DNA from: Mesostigma viride
Taxonomy: Eukaryota; Streptophyta; Mesostigmatophyceae; Mesostigmatales; Mesostigmataceae
DNA: 64,000 nt
Assembly: GCA_009746045.1 (NCBI GenBank)
Contig: RPFO01000891.1
Location: 255,001-319,000, forward strand
Direction: 5' to 3'
In this document: piece by piece, positions 45,273 to 54,488 of the stretch
How the letters are laid out: the number at the start of each line of letters is the position of its first letter
Position numbering within the stretch: position 1 is the first letter of the stretch
The notes under the pieces: model-generated
The model's input: the letters and a program-made list of their open reading frames with translations, nothing else
Told to the model about the DNA's origin: nothing
Database searches by the model: none
Position numbers and translations under genes: made by a program

Positions 45273-46290
45273 ACTCGAGGCCCCCAGAGTACCAACTAGG
45301 CTGACTATCTAGGTACTCGAGTCACGACGCAGTGAGATACGCCAAGCCGCCCGAAGCAGATCTCTGCATGCGCCACGTGTAACGAGGGTTCTGCTTGCGA
45401 ATTCGAATTGCGATGAGCCGTTGCAGACGCGCCGCCTAGATGTTTGAATTTCATCAACGAGCCTTGAACGAGCTGGTAAAGTTTGCCTGCCCTTGCATCA
45501 CCTTGCGCTGGCTATGCCGATTGCAGTCCAGCCGACTGATAGTGGTGAAAGAATAAGCGCCCCCCTAAACCCGCATGATCACGATGCTTGAAGAAAAAAA
45601 AGCAAAAGGCGCACTAGGATGCATGACAAGCCCTTTTGGAGCCCCAGTTTAGCATGATTCGGTCATCCGTTTCCAGCCATCGGCAGCGCCAACTCCGATA
45701 CAGCTTACTATGGCGTAGTCGGTAGCCAGCTACACCGCTTTTCTTGCCTTTGTTACTACGTGCAAACTTCAATTCGTTACATCGTGCGCCTGCGGCATAT
45801 TTAAGAAAGCGGCTGCAAGCGCACCTTGCTGAGCCAGGTACACAATGTCTTCAGTCAGCGACCGCGTATGCATGCCACGTTTAGTCGCATCGAGTCGCGT
45901 AGACAATGCGTTCCGGATTAAATTGTTCACCGTTCAATTGCTCAGCGCTGCCTGAATGCAGCGCGCTTTATTACTGATTCTGTCCTCTTTGCATGCATTG
46001 CAGTCGATTGTATGTTATTTTCACGTTGTCCATCTTTCCACTCGCTTTCATTGTTTACCAGATACAAAAAGTCTCCCACGAGGTAGGCGACACTTCAATC
46101 TCGCTTATTTTACACCTGGCACACCTGGGCTTCTCTGTATGTGCCGATGCCCATCGTAAGTTGTTGAACGTTTTTTGCCCTCCATGGTTGCCAATTTTAC
46201 TAGGAGTTCTTAGGAGCTCTCTCTCCATTGACTTCTCTGTCTCTTTTGCTTTGGCCATGCCATGTTAGTGTAATGTCTTCCTTGCTGCCA
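45273..46290. other. Non-repetitive interior of the CACTA element
   Basis: No supported gene. An open frame at 45956-46268 has no recognisable features. Confidence 0.4.
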
Positions 46291-48350
46291 TGCTAGCGGG
46301 CCCACGTGCTTGTTCCTTGTCAAAGTAGGGAGGCTCGCGGGGTGGGTGGCTGGTCATGCTTGTACCTTATCAAGGGAGGGGCCCACGTAGGGTAGGTGGG
46401 TGGGCATGCGTGTACCTTGTCAAGGGAGGGATTCACGTATGGTAGGTGGGTGCACGAGCTTGGTCCTTGTCAAGAGGCACATACGTAGGGTAGGTGAGTG
46501 CACGTGCTTGTTACTGGTCAGGGGAGGCATGGATGTGGGGTAGGCATGTGCACGTGCTTATTCCTTGTCAAGGGAGGGACGCACGTAGTGTAGGTGAGTT
46601 CATGTGCTTGTTCCTTGTCAAAGGAGGGGTGCACACAGGGTGGGTGGGTGCACGTGCTCGTTCCTTGTCAAGGGAGGCATGCATGTGGGGTAGGCATGTG
46701 CACGTGCTTGTTTCATGTCAAGGGAGGGATGCAGGTAGGGTAGGTGGGTGGGCTTGCTTGTTCCTTGTCAAGGGAGGGATGCACGTACGGTAGATGAGTG
46801 CACATGCTTGTTCCTTGTCAAAGGAGGGGGGCATGTGGAGTAGGAATGTGCACATGGTTGTTCCATGTCAAGGGAGGGATGCAGGTAGGGTAGGTGGGTG
46901 GGCATGCTTGTACCTTATCAAGGGAGGGGCGGACATAGGGTTAGTGGGTGCACGTGCTTGTTCGATGTCAAAGGAGGGACGCATGTGGGGTAGGCATGTG
47001 CACATGCTTGTTCCATGTCACAGGAGGGATGCACGTAGGGTAGGTGGGTGCACGTGCTTGTTACTGGTCAGGGGAGGCATGGATGTGGGGTAGGCATGTG
47101 CACGTGCCTATTCCTTGTCAAGGGAGGGACGCGCGTAGTGTAGGTGAGTTCATGTGCTTGTTCCTTGTCAAAGGAGGGGTGCACACAGGGTGGGTGGGTG
47201 CACGTGCTCGTTCGATTCTTGTCAAGGGAGGCATGCATGTGGGGTAGGCATGTGCACGTGCTTGTTCCTTGTCAAAGGAGGGGTGCACATAGGGTAGGTG
47301 GGTGCACGTGCCCGTTCGATTCTTGTCAAGGGAGGCATGCATGTGGGGTGGGGCATGTGCACGTGCTTGTTCCTTGTCAAGGGAGGGACGCACGTAGTGT
47401 AGGTGAGTTCATGTGCTTGTTCCTTGTCAAAGGAGGGGTGCACATAGGGTGGGTGGGTGCACGTGCTCGTTCCTTGTCAAGGGAGGCATGCATGTGGGGT
47501 AGGCATGTGCACGTGCTTGTTTCATGTCAAGGGAGGGATGCAGGTAGGGTAGGTGGGTGGGCTTGCTTGTTCCTTGTCAAGGGAGGGATGCACGTGCGGT
47601 AGATGAGTGCACATGCTTGTTCCTTGTCAAAGGAGGGGGGCATGTGGAGTAGGAATGTGCACATGGTTGTTCCATGTCGAGGGAGGGATGCAGGTAGGGT
47701 AGGTGGGTGGGCATGCTTGTACCTTATCAAGGGAGGGGCGGACATCGGGTAGGTGGGTGCACGTGCTTGGTCCTTGCCAAGGGAGGGATTCACGTACGGT
47801 AGGTGAGTGCACATGCGTGTTCCTTGTCGAAGGAGGGGGGCACTTAGGGTAGGTGGGTGCACGTGCTTGTTGCTTGTCAAGAGGCACGTACATAGGGTTG
47901 GTGGGTGCACGTGCTTGTTCCGTGTCACAGGAGGGATGCACGTAGGGTAGGTGGGTGCACGTGCTTGTTACTGGTCAGGGGAGGCATGGATGTGGGGTAG
48001 GCATGTGCACGTGCCTATTCCTTGTCAAGGGAGGGACGCGCGTAGTGTAGGTGAGTTCATGTGCTTGTTCCTTGTCAAAGGAGGGGTGCACACAGGGTGG
48101 GTGGGTGCACGTGCTCGTTCGATTCTTGTCAAGGGAGGCATGCATGTGGGGTAGGCATGTACACGTGCTTGTTCCTTGTCAAAGGAGGGGTGCACATAGG
48201 GTAGGTGGGTGCACGTGCCCGTTCGATTCTTGTCAAGGGAGGCATGCATGTGGGGTAGGGCATGTGCACGTGCTTGTTCCTTGTCAAGGGAGGGACACAA
48301 CAGGGTATGTGGGTGGTTTTGCTGGTTCCTTGCCATGGGAGGGACGTAAT
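46291..48350. repeat. About 50-bp minisatellite, some 40 units, with a 907-bp higher-order repeat
   Basis: Units of the type CTTGTTCCTTGTCAAGGGAGG, then GATGCACGTAGGGTAGGTGGGTGCACGTG, with many block variants. A segment starting at 47044 is repeated at 47951 (907 bp apart) with almost no changes over about 200 bp. The long CQGRDA/HVHVLVPC open frames arise only from the array. Confidence 0.92.
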
Positions 48351-48365
48351 AGGGTAGGTGAGTGC

Positions 48366-48650
48366 ACGCATCATTTTTTTCCTTATTCTCAGCCCATCAA
48401 CTAGAACTTTCAGCTGCCAGTCCTCACTAGTCTACGACCGTAACTGCATTCGGGTTCATGTTAAATACGTTGCGTTTTTCTTGGACGGCATGGAAGATGC
48501 TGTCATTTTCAAGAGAGGGATGCACGTACGTATTGGTGGTGGTGCACGCATCGTCCCTTTTCTTACTAGTTGCCTGTGTACTAGAAATTTCAACTGCTAT
48601 TCCTCGCTACCGTATGGCCGTAACTGCATTCGGGGCATTTTGCGTTTTTT
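48366..48650. repeat. Diverged tandem duplication, about 180 bp
   Basis: GTGCACGCATC, then a C/T-rich stretch, ACTAGAA.TTTCA.CTGC, and CCGTAACTGCATTCGGG occur in the same order twice (from about 48361 and 48541). Confidence 0.7.
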
Positions 48651-49090
48651 ATGAGTGCGTGACAGTTGCTGTCTTACTTGGACAAAGGCGGAATGAACTG
48701 CAGGCAATCCGGAATGATTAAGACGGGAAGTTGGTCAACTCGCACCAAAAGCGGAGCCGCCACATGGACGGCGGTACCTTTCAAATCAACATGGGCGATT
48801 ACCCTGGCCGAGCGGACTTGAGGGTGACAACAGCTTCAAGACGCCACCCTCATCGGCCAAGGTTCTACTGCCGTAACGGCTTAATTTATTACCTAAGATG
48901 TTCCGTGAACTTCATGTGCGTCATCTCCACGATTTCATCATGAAGCCCACGTTGACAACATCGGATGGAAGTGATTCGTGCAATTGATTATTAATGACTT
49001 CTTAAACATTTTAATGAAATGCCTAATTCAAAAATGCATCTTGAAAAGCACCATATCATGCAAGCCACTCACCATAGCCGGGGTCAATGC
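48651..49090. other. Unrecognised, possibly coding
   Basis: A plus-strand frame at 48731-48943 (SRHMDGGTFQINMGDYPGRA...RPRFYCRNGLIYYLR) has protein-like composition but no recognised family. It could be a last exon of a gene in the CACTA element. Confidence 0.25.
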
Positions 49091-49099
49091 ATTTTAGAA

Positions 49100-49610
49100 T
49101 TCGGGGCCATAACCCGGACAGGCTGCGTTGTAGGCATGGGTTACTACTATTACTGGGGCATAACCGGCCCCGTAACCACCGCAGTAGCCAGGGTCAACTA
49201 CTGGGCCGTAACTACTGCAGGTTACGGGACGGTTGACGGACCCGTAACCAGGCCAGTAGCCAGGCCCGGTTATCAGAACTGGTCCCGTAACCATGCCGGT
49301 AACCCATCCCGGTTCTCAGAACTGGTCCCGTAACCATGCCAGTTTACCGCCCGGTAACTTCTACTTGGGCCGTAACCATGACCGTAACCCAGATAGGTTA
49401 CGGGCATGGTTACGGCTCCGGTAAAAGTTACCGCCCAGTAAACGTTCCGGTAACTATTACCGCCCGGTAACCATTACCGGCCGGTATTTAGTCTGTCGCG
49501 TTTAAGGTTACCGGCCGGTAACCTGGCCGGTAACCATAAACGTACATGGTTACTGGCCAGTAACCGCCCCGGTAACCTCAACCGGGGCGTTTACGCCCCG
49601 TAAAATTAAC
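49100..49610. repeat. Right subterminal repeat zone of the CACTA element
   Basis: More than 20 GGTAAC/GTTACC words in both orientations, often as ACCGGCCGGTAAC or CCGTAACCATG. Mirrors the left zone. Confidence 0.85.
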
Positions 49611-49618
49611 TCCTAGTG

Positions 49619-51571
49619 TTGACACCACCTGTAGGGAATAACGGTGGTCCCGTGATGCTCATCGACCAGGGCTCTGTCCCAGAGTTGACAGGCGTCCAGG
49701 AGGGTGTCCAGTCACTGTCTGACAGTCTTAGGAGAATTCCTGAAGGTGTGGTGCCCACTCCCACAGTGCAGCCAGGTGAGGGAGACCCTGCTAGGCGCAG
49801 CAGAGGTAGACCCAGGAAGTGGGTCATGGACCCTGTGTTGGTAGGCCGGTCCAAGGTGTTGGCCTCTCAGGTGATGGCAAGGTCAAAAGGGCCTATAGCT
49901 ACTACTGTCTCATCCAAGCAGTTGGTGGCTAGCCCTGGGCAGGAAGAGGAGATGCAGATGCAGCCCCTGGGACCTGACAAGGACCTGGTGTTGCCTAATC
50001 CTTTAAATATTTCCCTGCTGGACGTCATCAAGGCCTTCACCAAGACGGAGGACATGGCTACTGCAGCTATCCAGAGGGGCAACTTTGGCAATAGACCTGT
50101 AGAATACTGGGAGGGCGTTCTGTATGTTCACACTCATGATGCAGAGCACACGGTGACTAGAAAAGTGTATGTGCCTGAGATGGCCATCCCCACAGTGTTA
50201 CATTGTTTCCATGACGATGTAACTGCATGTCATCCTGGTTATGCTAAGCTACTTCATGAGGTGCAGCAGAGGTTTTGGTGGCCTGGCCTTTATCAGGATG
50301 TTAAGGCCTATGTGGATTCCTGTGACTCCTGCCAGAGAAATAAGGTCAGGAACCAAGCCACGCCCATCTTTCCCATGGCTATGCCGATACCCCTGCGCCC
50401 TTGGATCAGTGTGACTATGGATTTTATCTGTGGTCTTCCCATGTCAGATGGTGGCAATGACAGGATCCTAGTAGTCATGGACAGGCTGTCCAGGATGTGC
50501 CACCTGATTCCTTGCAATACTCATCTCACCGCTGCACAGTGTGTGGATTTGTTTATGAAGGAGATCTACCGTCTGCACGGCATGCCTAGAGTGATCATCA
50601 CTGATCAGGACCCCCTCTGGCTGTCAGGGTTTTGGAAGTCATTCTTTGACATCCTAGACACTAAGCTGGCATTCGGTGTGGCCTACAGGTGTGCCAGTAC
50701 TGGGGCGGTGGAGAGGATGAACAGAATTGTCAGGGAGTGTCAAAAGCACTATTGTACACACGACAACAAGGACTGGGACAAGAAGATACCTTTCATAGAG
50801 TTCGCAATCAACAACTCTCCTCTGGCTCCTCACCAGATGTCCCCCTTCGTGATCTGCAATGGCCAGTGCCCCTTGACACCATTCGACTTGGAACTGCCTG
50901 ACAGAGACGCTGAAGGCCCTTTCCAGCGACGTCTTGGTTCAGTCCAGCAGTTGTTGGCTTCCTTCCAGGAGGCTCACAGCATTGTGGCTACCCAGCTGTT
51001 GAGGACACAGGACAAGTACCTGACTAACGCCTGGCAGCAAACAGTGGCCAGTCATTCCTTTGTAGCTCCTGGGGACTTGGTGTTGTTGGAAGCCAACAGA
51101 GTGCTGCCTGAGAAGGAGCAATGCAGGAAACTGCAACCACTCTGGTTGGGTCCTTACCCAGTGTTGGCCACCTTTCACTATGGTACCGTGGTTCAGGTCC
51201 AGGTGCCTTCTCACTGGAAGCTCAGGAATAATATTTTCCACCTAGCACAGCTGAAACTGTACAAGCGTAACACCTTGCCAGGCAGATTGTCTGCCCCCTT
51301 GCCTTATGAGTTGGATTCAGAGGGGGAGAAGATCTATGAAGTGGAGCGGTTGTTGGCTCACAGGGTGAAGGGGAAAGGTCGTACTAAACAGCTGCAGTTT
51401 AAGGTACACTGGAAGGGAGAGCTAGAGGTGACTGCTACGTGGCTGTGGCTGTCTGATCTCACCAATAGTCACTCTGCTGTACTAGATTACTGTCAGCGTC
51501 ATGGGATCACCTTGCCTGAGTGGTACGTCATGGGCTCTGAGCAGAGTGCTCCCCTTCATAGCTCCCAGTGA
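49619..51571 (+). CDS. Gypsy integrase with C-terminal chromodomain
   Basis: The open frame continues pol after the CACTA element. After an about 170-residue linker comes the zinc-binding HHCC module (HCFHDDVTACHPGYAKLL...CDSCQRNK, about 50190-50345). The catalytic core follows: TMDFICGLP (first Asp), VIITDQDPLW (second Asp) and GAVERMNRIVRE (Glu), the DDE triad. GDLVLLEANR and WLGPYPVLATF mark the GPY/F region. The tail IYEVERLLAHRVKGKGR...LQFKVHWKG...TWLWLSDL (about 51330-51460) is a chromodomain, which steers integration towards modified histones in chromoviruses. It lacks its own start since it is the 3' half of pol. No stops: this part could still be functional. Confidence 0.93.
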   Translation: MTPPVGNNGGPVMLIDQGSVPELTGVQEGVQSLSDSLRRIPEGVVPTPTVQPGEGDPARRSRGRPRKWVMDPVLVGRSKVLASQVMARSKGPIATTVSSKQLVASPGQEEEMQMQPLGPDKDLVLPNPLNISLLDVIKAFTKTEDMATAAIQRGNFGNRPVEYWEGVLYVHTHDAEHTVTRKVYVPEMAIPTVLHCFHDDVTACHPGYAKLLHEVQQRFWWPGLYQDVKAYVDSCDSCQRNKVRNQATPIFPMAMPIPLRPWISVTMDFICGLPMSDGGNDRILVVMDRLSRMCHLIPCNTHLTAAQCVDLFMKEIYRLHGMPRVIITDQDPLWLSGFWKSFFDILDTKLAFGVAYRCASTGAVERMNRIVRECQKHYCTHDNKDWDKKIPFIEFAINNSPLAPHQMSPFVICNGQCPLTPFDLELPDRDAEGPFQRRLGSVQQLLASFQEAHSIVATQLLRTQDKYLTNAWQQTVASHSFVAPGDLVLLEANRVLPEKEQCRKLQPLWLGPYPVLATFHYGTVVQVQVPSHWKLRNNIFHLAQLKLYKRNTLPGRLSAPLPYELDSEGEKIYEVERLLAHRVKGKGRTKQLQFKVHWKGELEVTATWLWLSDLTNSHSAVLDYCQRHGITLPEWYVMGSEQSAPLHSSQ

Positions 51572-51620
51572 GCACTGCTAACGCCTCCTTTTTGGTGCTG
51601 TGTGTCTGTGGTTGCCAGCC

Positions 51621-52811
51621 ATGGCAGACTCCCATCCTGAGGGGCCACCCAGGCCACCTGCCCCACTCCAGGAAGACCCTGGATTCGTGGAGGGCCATTT
51701 TCTCAACCTATTCCAGCGGATGGTCCATGACCAGCAGCGACACGAGCAGCGACATGGGGCCCTTATCTCCAGGTTGATTCATGTGGAGGATTTGGTGACC
51801 CAGATGGCAGCACATTTGAGGGCGGGGCACCTTCCACTGGTGGGTTCTGATAGGCCTGCAGCCTTGGAGGCCCAGGTAGCTCAGGAGGTTATACCCACCA
51901 TGGTGACCTCAGTCCCCTCCCCTACGGAGGCTCCTCCGCCCTCTAAGGTGGTGGTACACTTGCCCAGGTCTGTTGTCCCAACGAAACAGGTGGAGCAGTA
52001 CTTGGACCACCGTAAATGTACCCCTGAACAGTGCGAGTGGTGTAAATCCTTGTACACAGCCATGAAGGCCCTCGACCAGACAGTGGTGGAGGAGGGTGAA
52101 CTAGTACCCGAGGGTATGGTAGAGTTGGCCCTGGACTGTCTGCCCCCCAGTCTTTGTGAGATTGGTTCACCCATGGTGGCTTATATTATGCACACCGTCT
52201 TTGCAGTGTACCCGTGGCCTTCGTTTGACATGAGGCCGGTGGAGGGCCAGGACCTGATGGCAGCTCTGCCCAGTGATCTGAGACTCGCCTTTGCAGAGCT
52301 CCAGCCAGTGGGTTACTCCCAGACCTATACTGAGCTGTTAGAGCAAGCTGTTCAGCAGGGAGAGTTTGACATGACTCCGTCGTCCAGCTGCTCTGTGATG
52401 TCATGTTTTCCACACAAGGACAGCACAGTTTTCGTGGGGCTGCAGTTACCAAAGTTCCCTAACGAGCTGAGAGCCAGGCTCACACCCTTGAGAGTGCTGG
52501 TACCCATCTTGGGGGCCAGGTGGGGGCCTATCAAGGCCTTTCTACAGCTGTGGTGGGCCTACAGCAGCTGGCTATGTCGCCATAAGACTGCCAGTGGCTG
52601 GGTCTTCGACCCCCTCCGACAGGCTGTGGTTACTCTGGCCTATCCTGCCCAGTGCAGTAGGTTTTCAGCTGAGTTGGGCAAGGCTGCTGAGACCTGCATG
52701 GCTATCCAGGTCAGCAGGAACTGGCCAGATCTGGTGTCCATGGTGGAGCATTTCCCAGTGTTTGGAACGAGGGGGAAGGACACGAAGAAGGGGGATTGGT
52801 TCACTTTGTGA
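51621..52811 (+). CDS. Third ORF of the Gypsy element, 396 codons, unknown function
   Basis: Begins at the first ATG 50 bp after the integrase stop and ends about 385 bp before the 3' LTR, on the sense strand, the place where some Gypsy elements carry env-like or extra ORFs. Intact. The N-terminus is Pro-rich, then a helical segment (NLFQRMVHDQQRHEQRHGAL, about residues 32-55). A CxxxxCxxC cluster (RKCTPEQCEWCKSLY, about 132-146) follows, and a large globular-looking Trp/Leu-rich C-terminal half (about 255-390). I see no signal peptide, no clear membrane anchor and no similarity to Gag, so an envelope protein is unlikely. Confidence 0.75.
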   Translation: MADSHPEGPPRPPAPLQEDPGFVEGHFLNLFQRMVHDQQRHEQRHGALISRLIHVEDLVTQMAAHLRAGHLPLVGSDRPAALEAQVAQEVIPTMVTSVPSPTEAPPPSKVVVHLPRSVVPTKQVEQYLDHRKCTPEQCEWCKSLYTAMKALDQTVVEEGELVPEGMVELALDCLPPSLCEIGSPMVAYIMHTVFAVYPWPSFDMRPVEGQDLMAALPSDLRLAFAELQPVGYSQTYTELLEQAVQQGEFDMTPSSSCSVMSCFPHKDSTVFVGLQLPKFPNELRARLTPLRVLVPILGARWGPIKAFLQLWWAYSSWLCRHKTASGWVFDPLRQAVVTLAYPAQCSRFSAELGKAAETCMAIQVSRNWPDLVSMVEHFPVFGTRGKDTKKGDWFTL

Positions 52812-53180
52812 AGGGTTTCCAGGATGGTTGGAGATGGGGCTGTGGAGTGAGGTGGGGATCCAGAATGGAGGAGGCCAGTTCTGATGTCCAGTCCAGATTT
52901 CCAGTAATGACATTTCTGAGTTCCTGACAGTCTTGCAGTTGTATTATCCAGGCATGGTTGCCTGTGTGTGTTAGTCACTTGATAACAATTCATCAGTGGG
53001 TGAAATTGTCTTATTCAGGATTGACCATGGTCAGATGATAATGAGATAGGAGGCCCCTTTGGGGATGTAAAAACCCACTTGCTTGTCCCAAGAGGTGGTG
53101 GACTTCCTGTTTATTGTTGTGTTGTTTTGTAGAGGTTGTTGTTTTATTCTTCTTGGCTTCTAGGAACTGGGAGTTCCTGT

Positions 53181-53195
53181 TTTGAGGGGGAGATA
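53181..53195 (+). promoter_or_regulatory. Polypurine tract
   Basis: TTGAGGGGGAGATA lies immediately before the 3' LTR TGTAAC, the expected primer site for plus-strand synthesis. Confidence 0.75.
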
Positions 53196-54381
53196 TGTAA
53201 CAACCAAATGTTACATCCAAAGTTTTCCTACTGATTTATCTGATTATGAGTTCTTTAGGACAATTATTTGGGAAGTTAGGAGGCTGCGACGTCTGATAGA
53301 TAGTGTGCCTGCTGAGATCTGCAGATATTATTGTTCTACCCTCATTGGTCGTGGCCTGATCCACGTAGGGTACTTTGCATGGTTGTGTTCAGTCAGTCAT
53401 AGATTCTCATTAATACCGTTGCACCTGGTGGATCTCACTACAATACGCTTCCGCGGACACCTTTTTCAGCGGGGAAAGTGCCCCCGGGCTTCCGGGGCAA
53501 ATTCAGCAAGCGCTGCGGGACTTAGATACTAAAATTTCGTTTTTGGTTCGTACCGTACAGCCAATCATTTTGCGCCCGGATCAAATTGTGATCTGGTCAC
53601 TGAACACGAAAATTTCAGCGGATTGTACGAAACACCAACGCAACTAGAGAAAATTTTCAGTGACGAAACTGTAGTACCGTGTACCAAGCAAAATGTAGTA
53701 GGACTTCGCTAAATTCACGTTCGGAATTTTTCCCCGCAAGATTCCCCCGCAAGATTCCCCCGCACGATTCCCCCCGCTAGGTTCAGGCTCCAGTCGATGC
53801 TCGCCAAATGGCGCAAAAAAAGAAACATATGTTAAAATCAACGGTGCGAATCCTCGTTACCGCTCGGGTAACATTCTCACTCATTTCGCGTCTCCTACGA
53901 ACCGTATTGTAGTGTCTGGTTCCAGGTCATGGAGATTCTGTATGTGCTGGCTTTGTGTTGTGTTGAAGATTTGGAAGCTACGATCTTATCTTGAGTGATT
54001 CTCACTTTTGATTGGTCCTTCCGAGTTAGGGCTGAGCCGACCCTGCGTGCATGATGATTTTTATCCAGTTTGTGGCGGCTGGAAACGTGTGCGTGTAAGA
54101 AAGCTAAAGCTATGGTGTAATTCAAGGGATTCCTTGTTTCATCAATCAAACAACCCTCGCTAAAAGTCAACTATAACTTCAACAGATAGTCGACTTGGAT
54201 ATAACATTGTCTGTTGTGTCTAACAAGGGTGGGGACTCATTCCCTTAACTGTTGAAGATCCATCTTCATTGCTTCTCTGGACGTGAAGTTATCTGTCGCG
54301 ACTCCAACCCAGGTATAAAGATCTTTTCACATCAATGTTGAAACTGAGGCTGTTGCAAACACAACATTTTTAGTCGTTACA
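53196..54381 (+). repeat. 3' LTR with MITE insertion
   Basis: 1186 bp in total; minus the 479-bp MITE and 3-bp duplication it is 704 bp, the same as the 5' LTR. I see few or no differences in the compared parts. Confidence 0.93.
53436..53914. mobile_element. CACTA MITE, 479 bp
   Basis: Ends CACTACAATACG and its inverse, flanked by TCT at 53433-53435 and 53915-53917. The 5' LTR has a single GGATCTGG at this site. The CACTA ends plus 3-bp duplication assign it to the CACTA (En/Spm) superfamily. No coding capacity. Confidence 0.92.
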
Positions 54382-54488
54382 TCGCCGTTGTTGCTGCGCC
54401 AGGGTCAGGTCGTCATCAAGGGTGAAGAGAGTCTTCTCGAGCCGCTTGCGGCGTCTGAGAAAAGAAATCTTGTCCGCCGGGGTCTTAA

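Larger units (their letters stand above)
38838..49618. mobile_element. 10.8-kb CACTA-type DNA transposon inside pol
   Basis: Ends are CACTAGGAGTTAATTT and its inverse, a 16-bp terminal inverted repeat starting with the CACTA of the En/Spm superfamily. The pol sequence on either side rejoins in frame once it is removed. The duplication is TT (2 bp), or GTT if the terminal G of the right end is counted as target. Both ends carry dense GGTTAC/GTAACC motifs, the subterminal repeats typical of CACTA elements. Inside are an unrecognised multi-exon gene, several tandem arrays and LINE fragments. No transposase of the Tnp2/TNPD type recognised. Confidence 0.85.
33760..54381 (+). mobile_element. Gypsy (chromovirus-type) LTR retrotransposon, 20.6 kb with nested inserts
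   Basis: Begins TGTAACAACC and ends GTCGTTACA, with the 5-bp target duplication TCGCC (33755-33759 and 54382-54386). The order gag, protease, RT, RNase H, integrase, chromodomain marks it as Ty3/Gypsy. Without the 10.8-kb CACTA element and the MITE it would be about 9.4 kb. LTRs are 704 bp each (MITE excluded) and look nearly identical, so insertion was recent, but gag and pol carry frameshifts. An extra ORF lies between integrase and the 3' LTR. Confidence 0.95.

Noticed and set aside
46494-48404. Chain of similar ORFs (HVHVLVPCQGRDARSVGEF) suggesting a repeat protein
   Set aside because: Frames switch between units and exist on both strands; the DNA array explains them.
51621-52811. Envelope gene of an errantivirus-like element
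   Set aside because: No signal peptide, cleavage site or membrane anchor visible in the third ORF; position alone is not enough.
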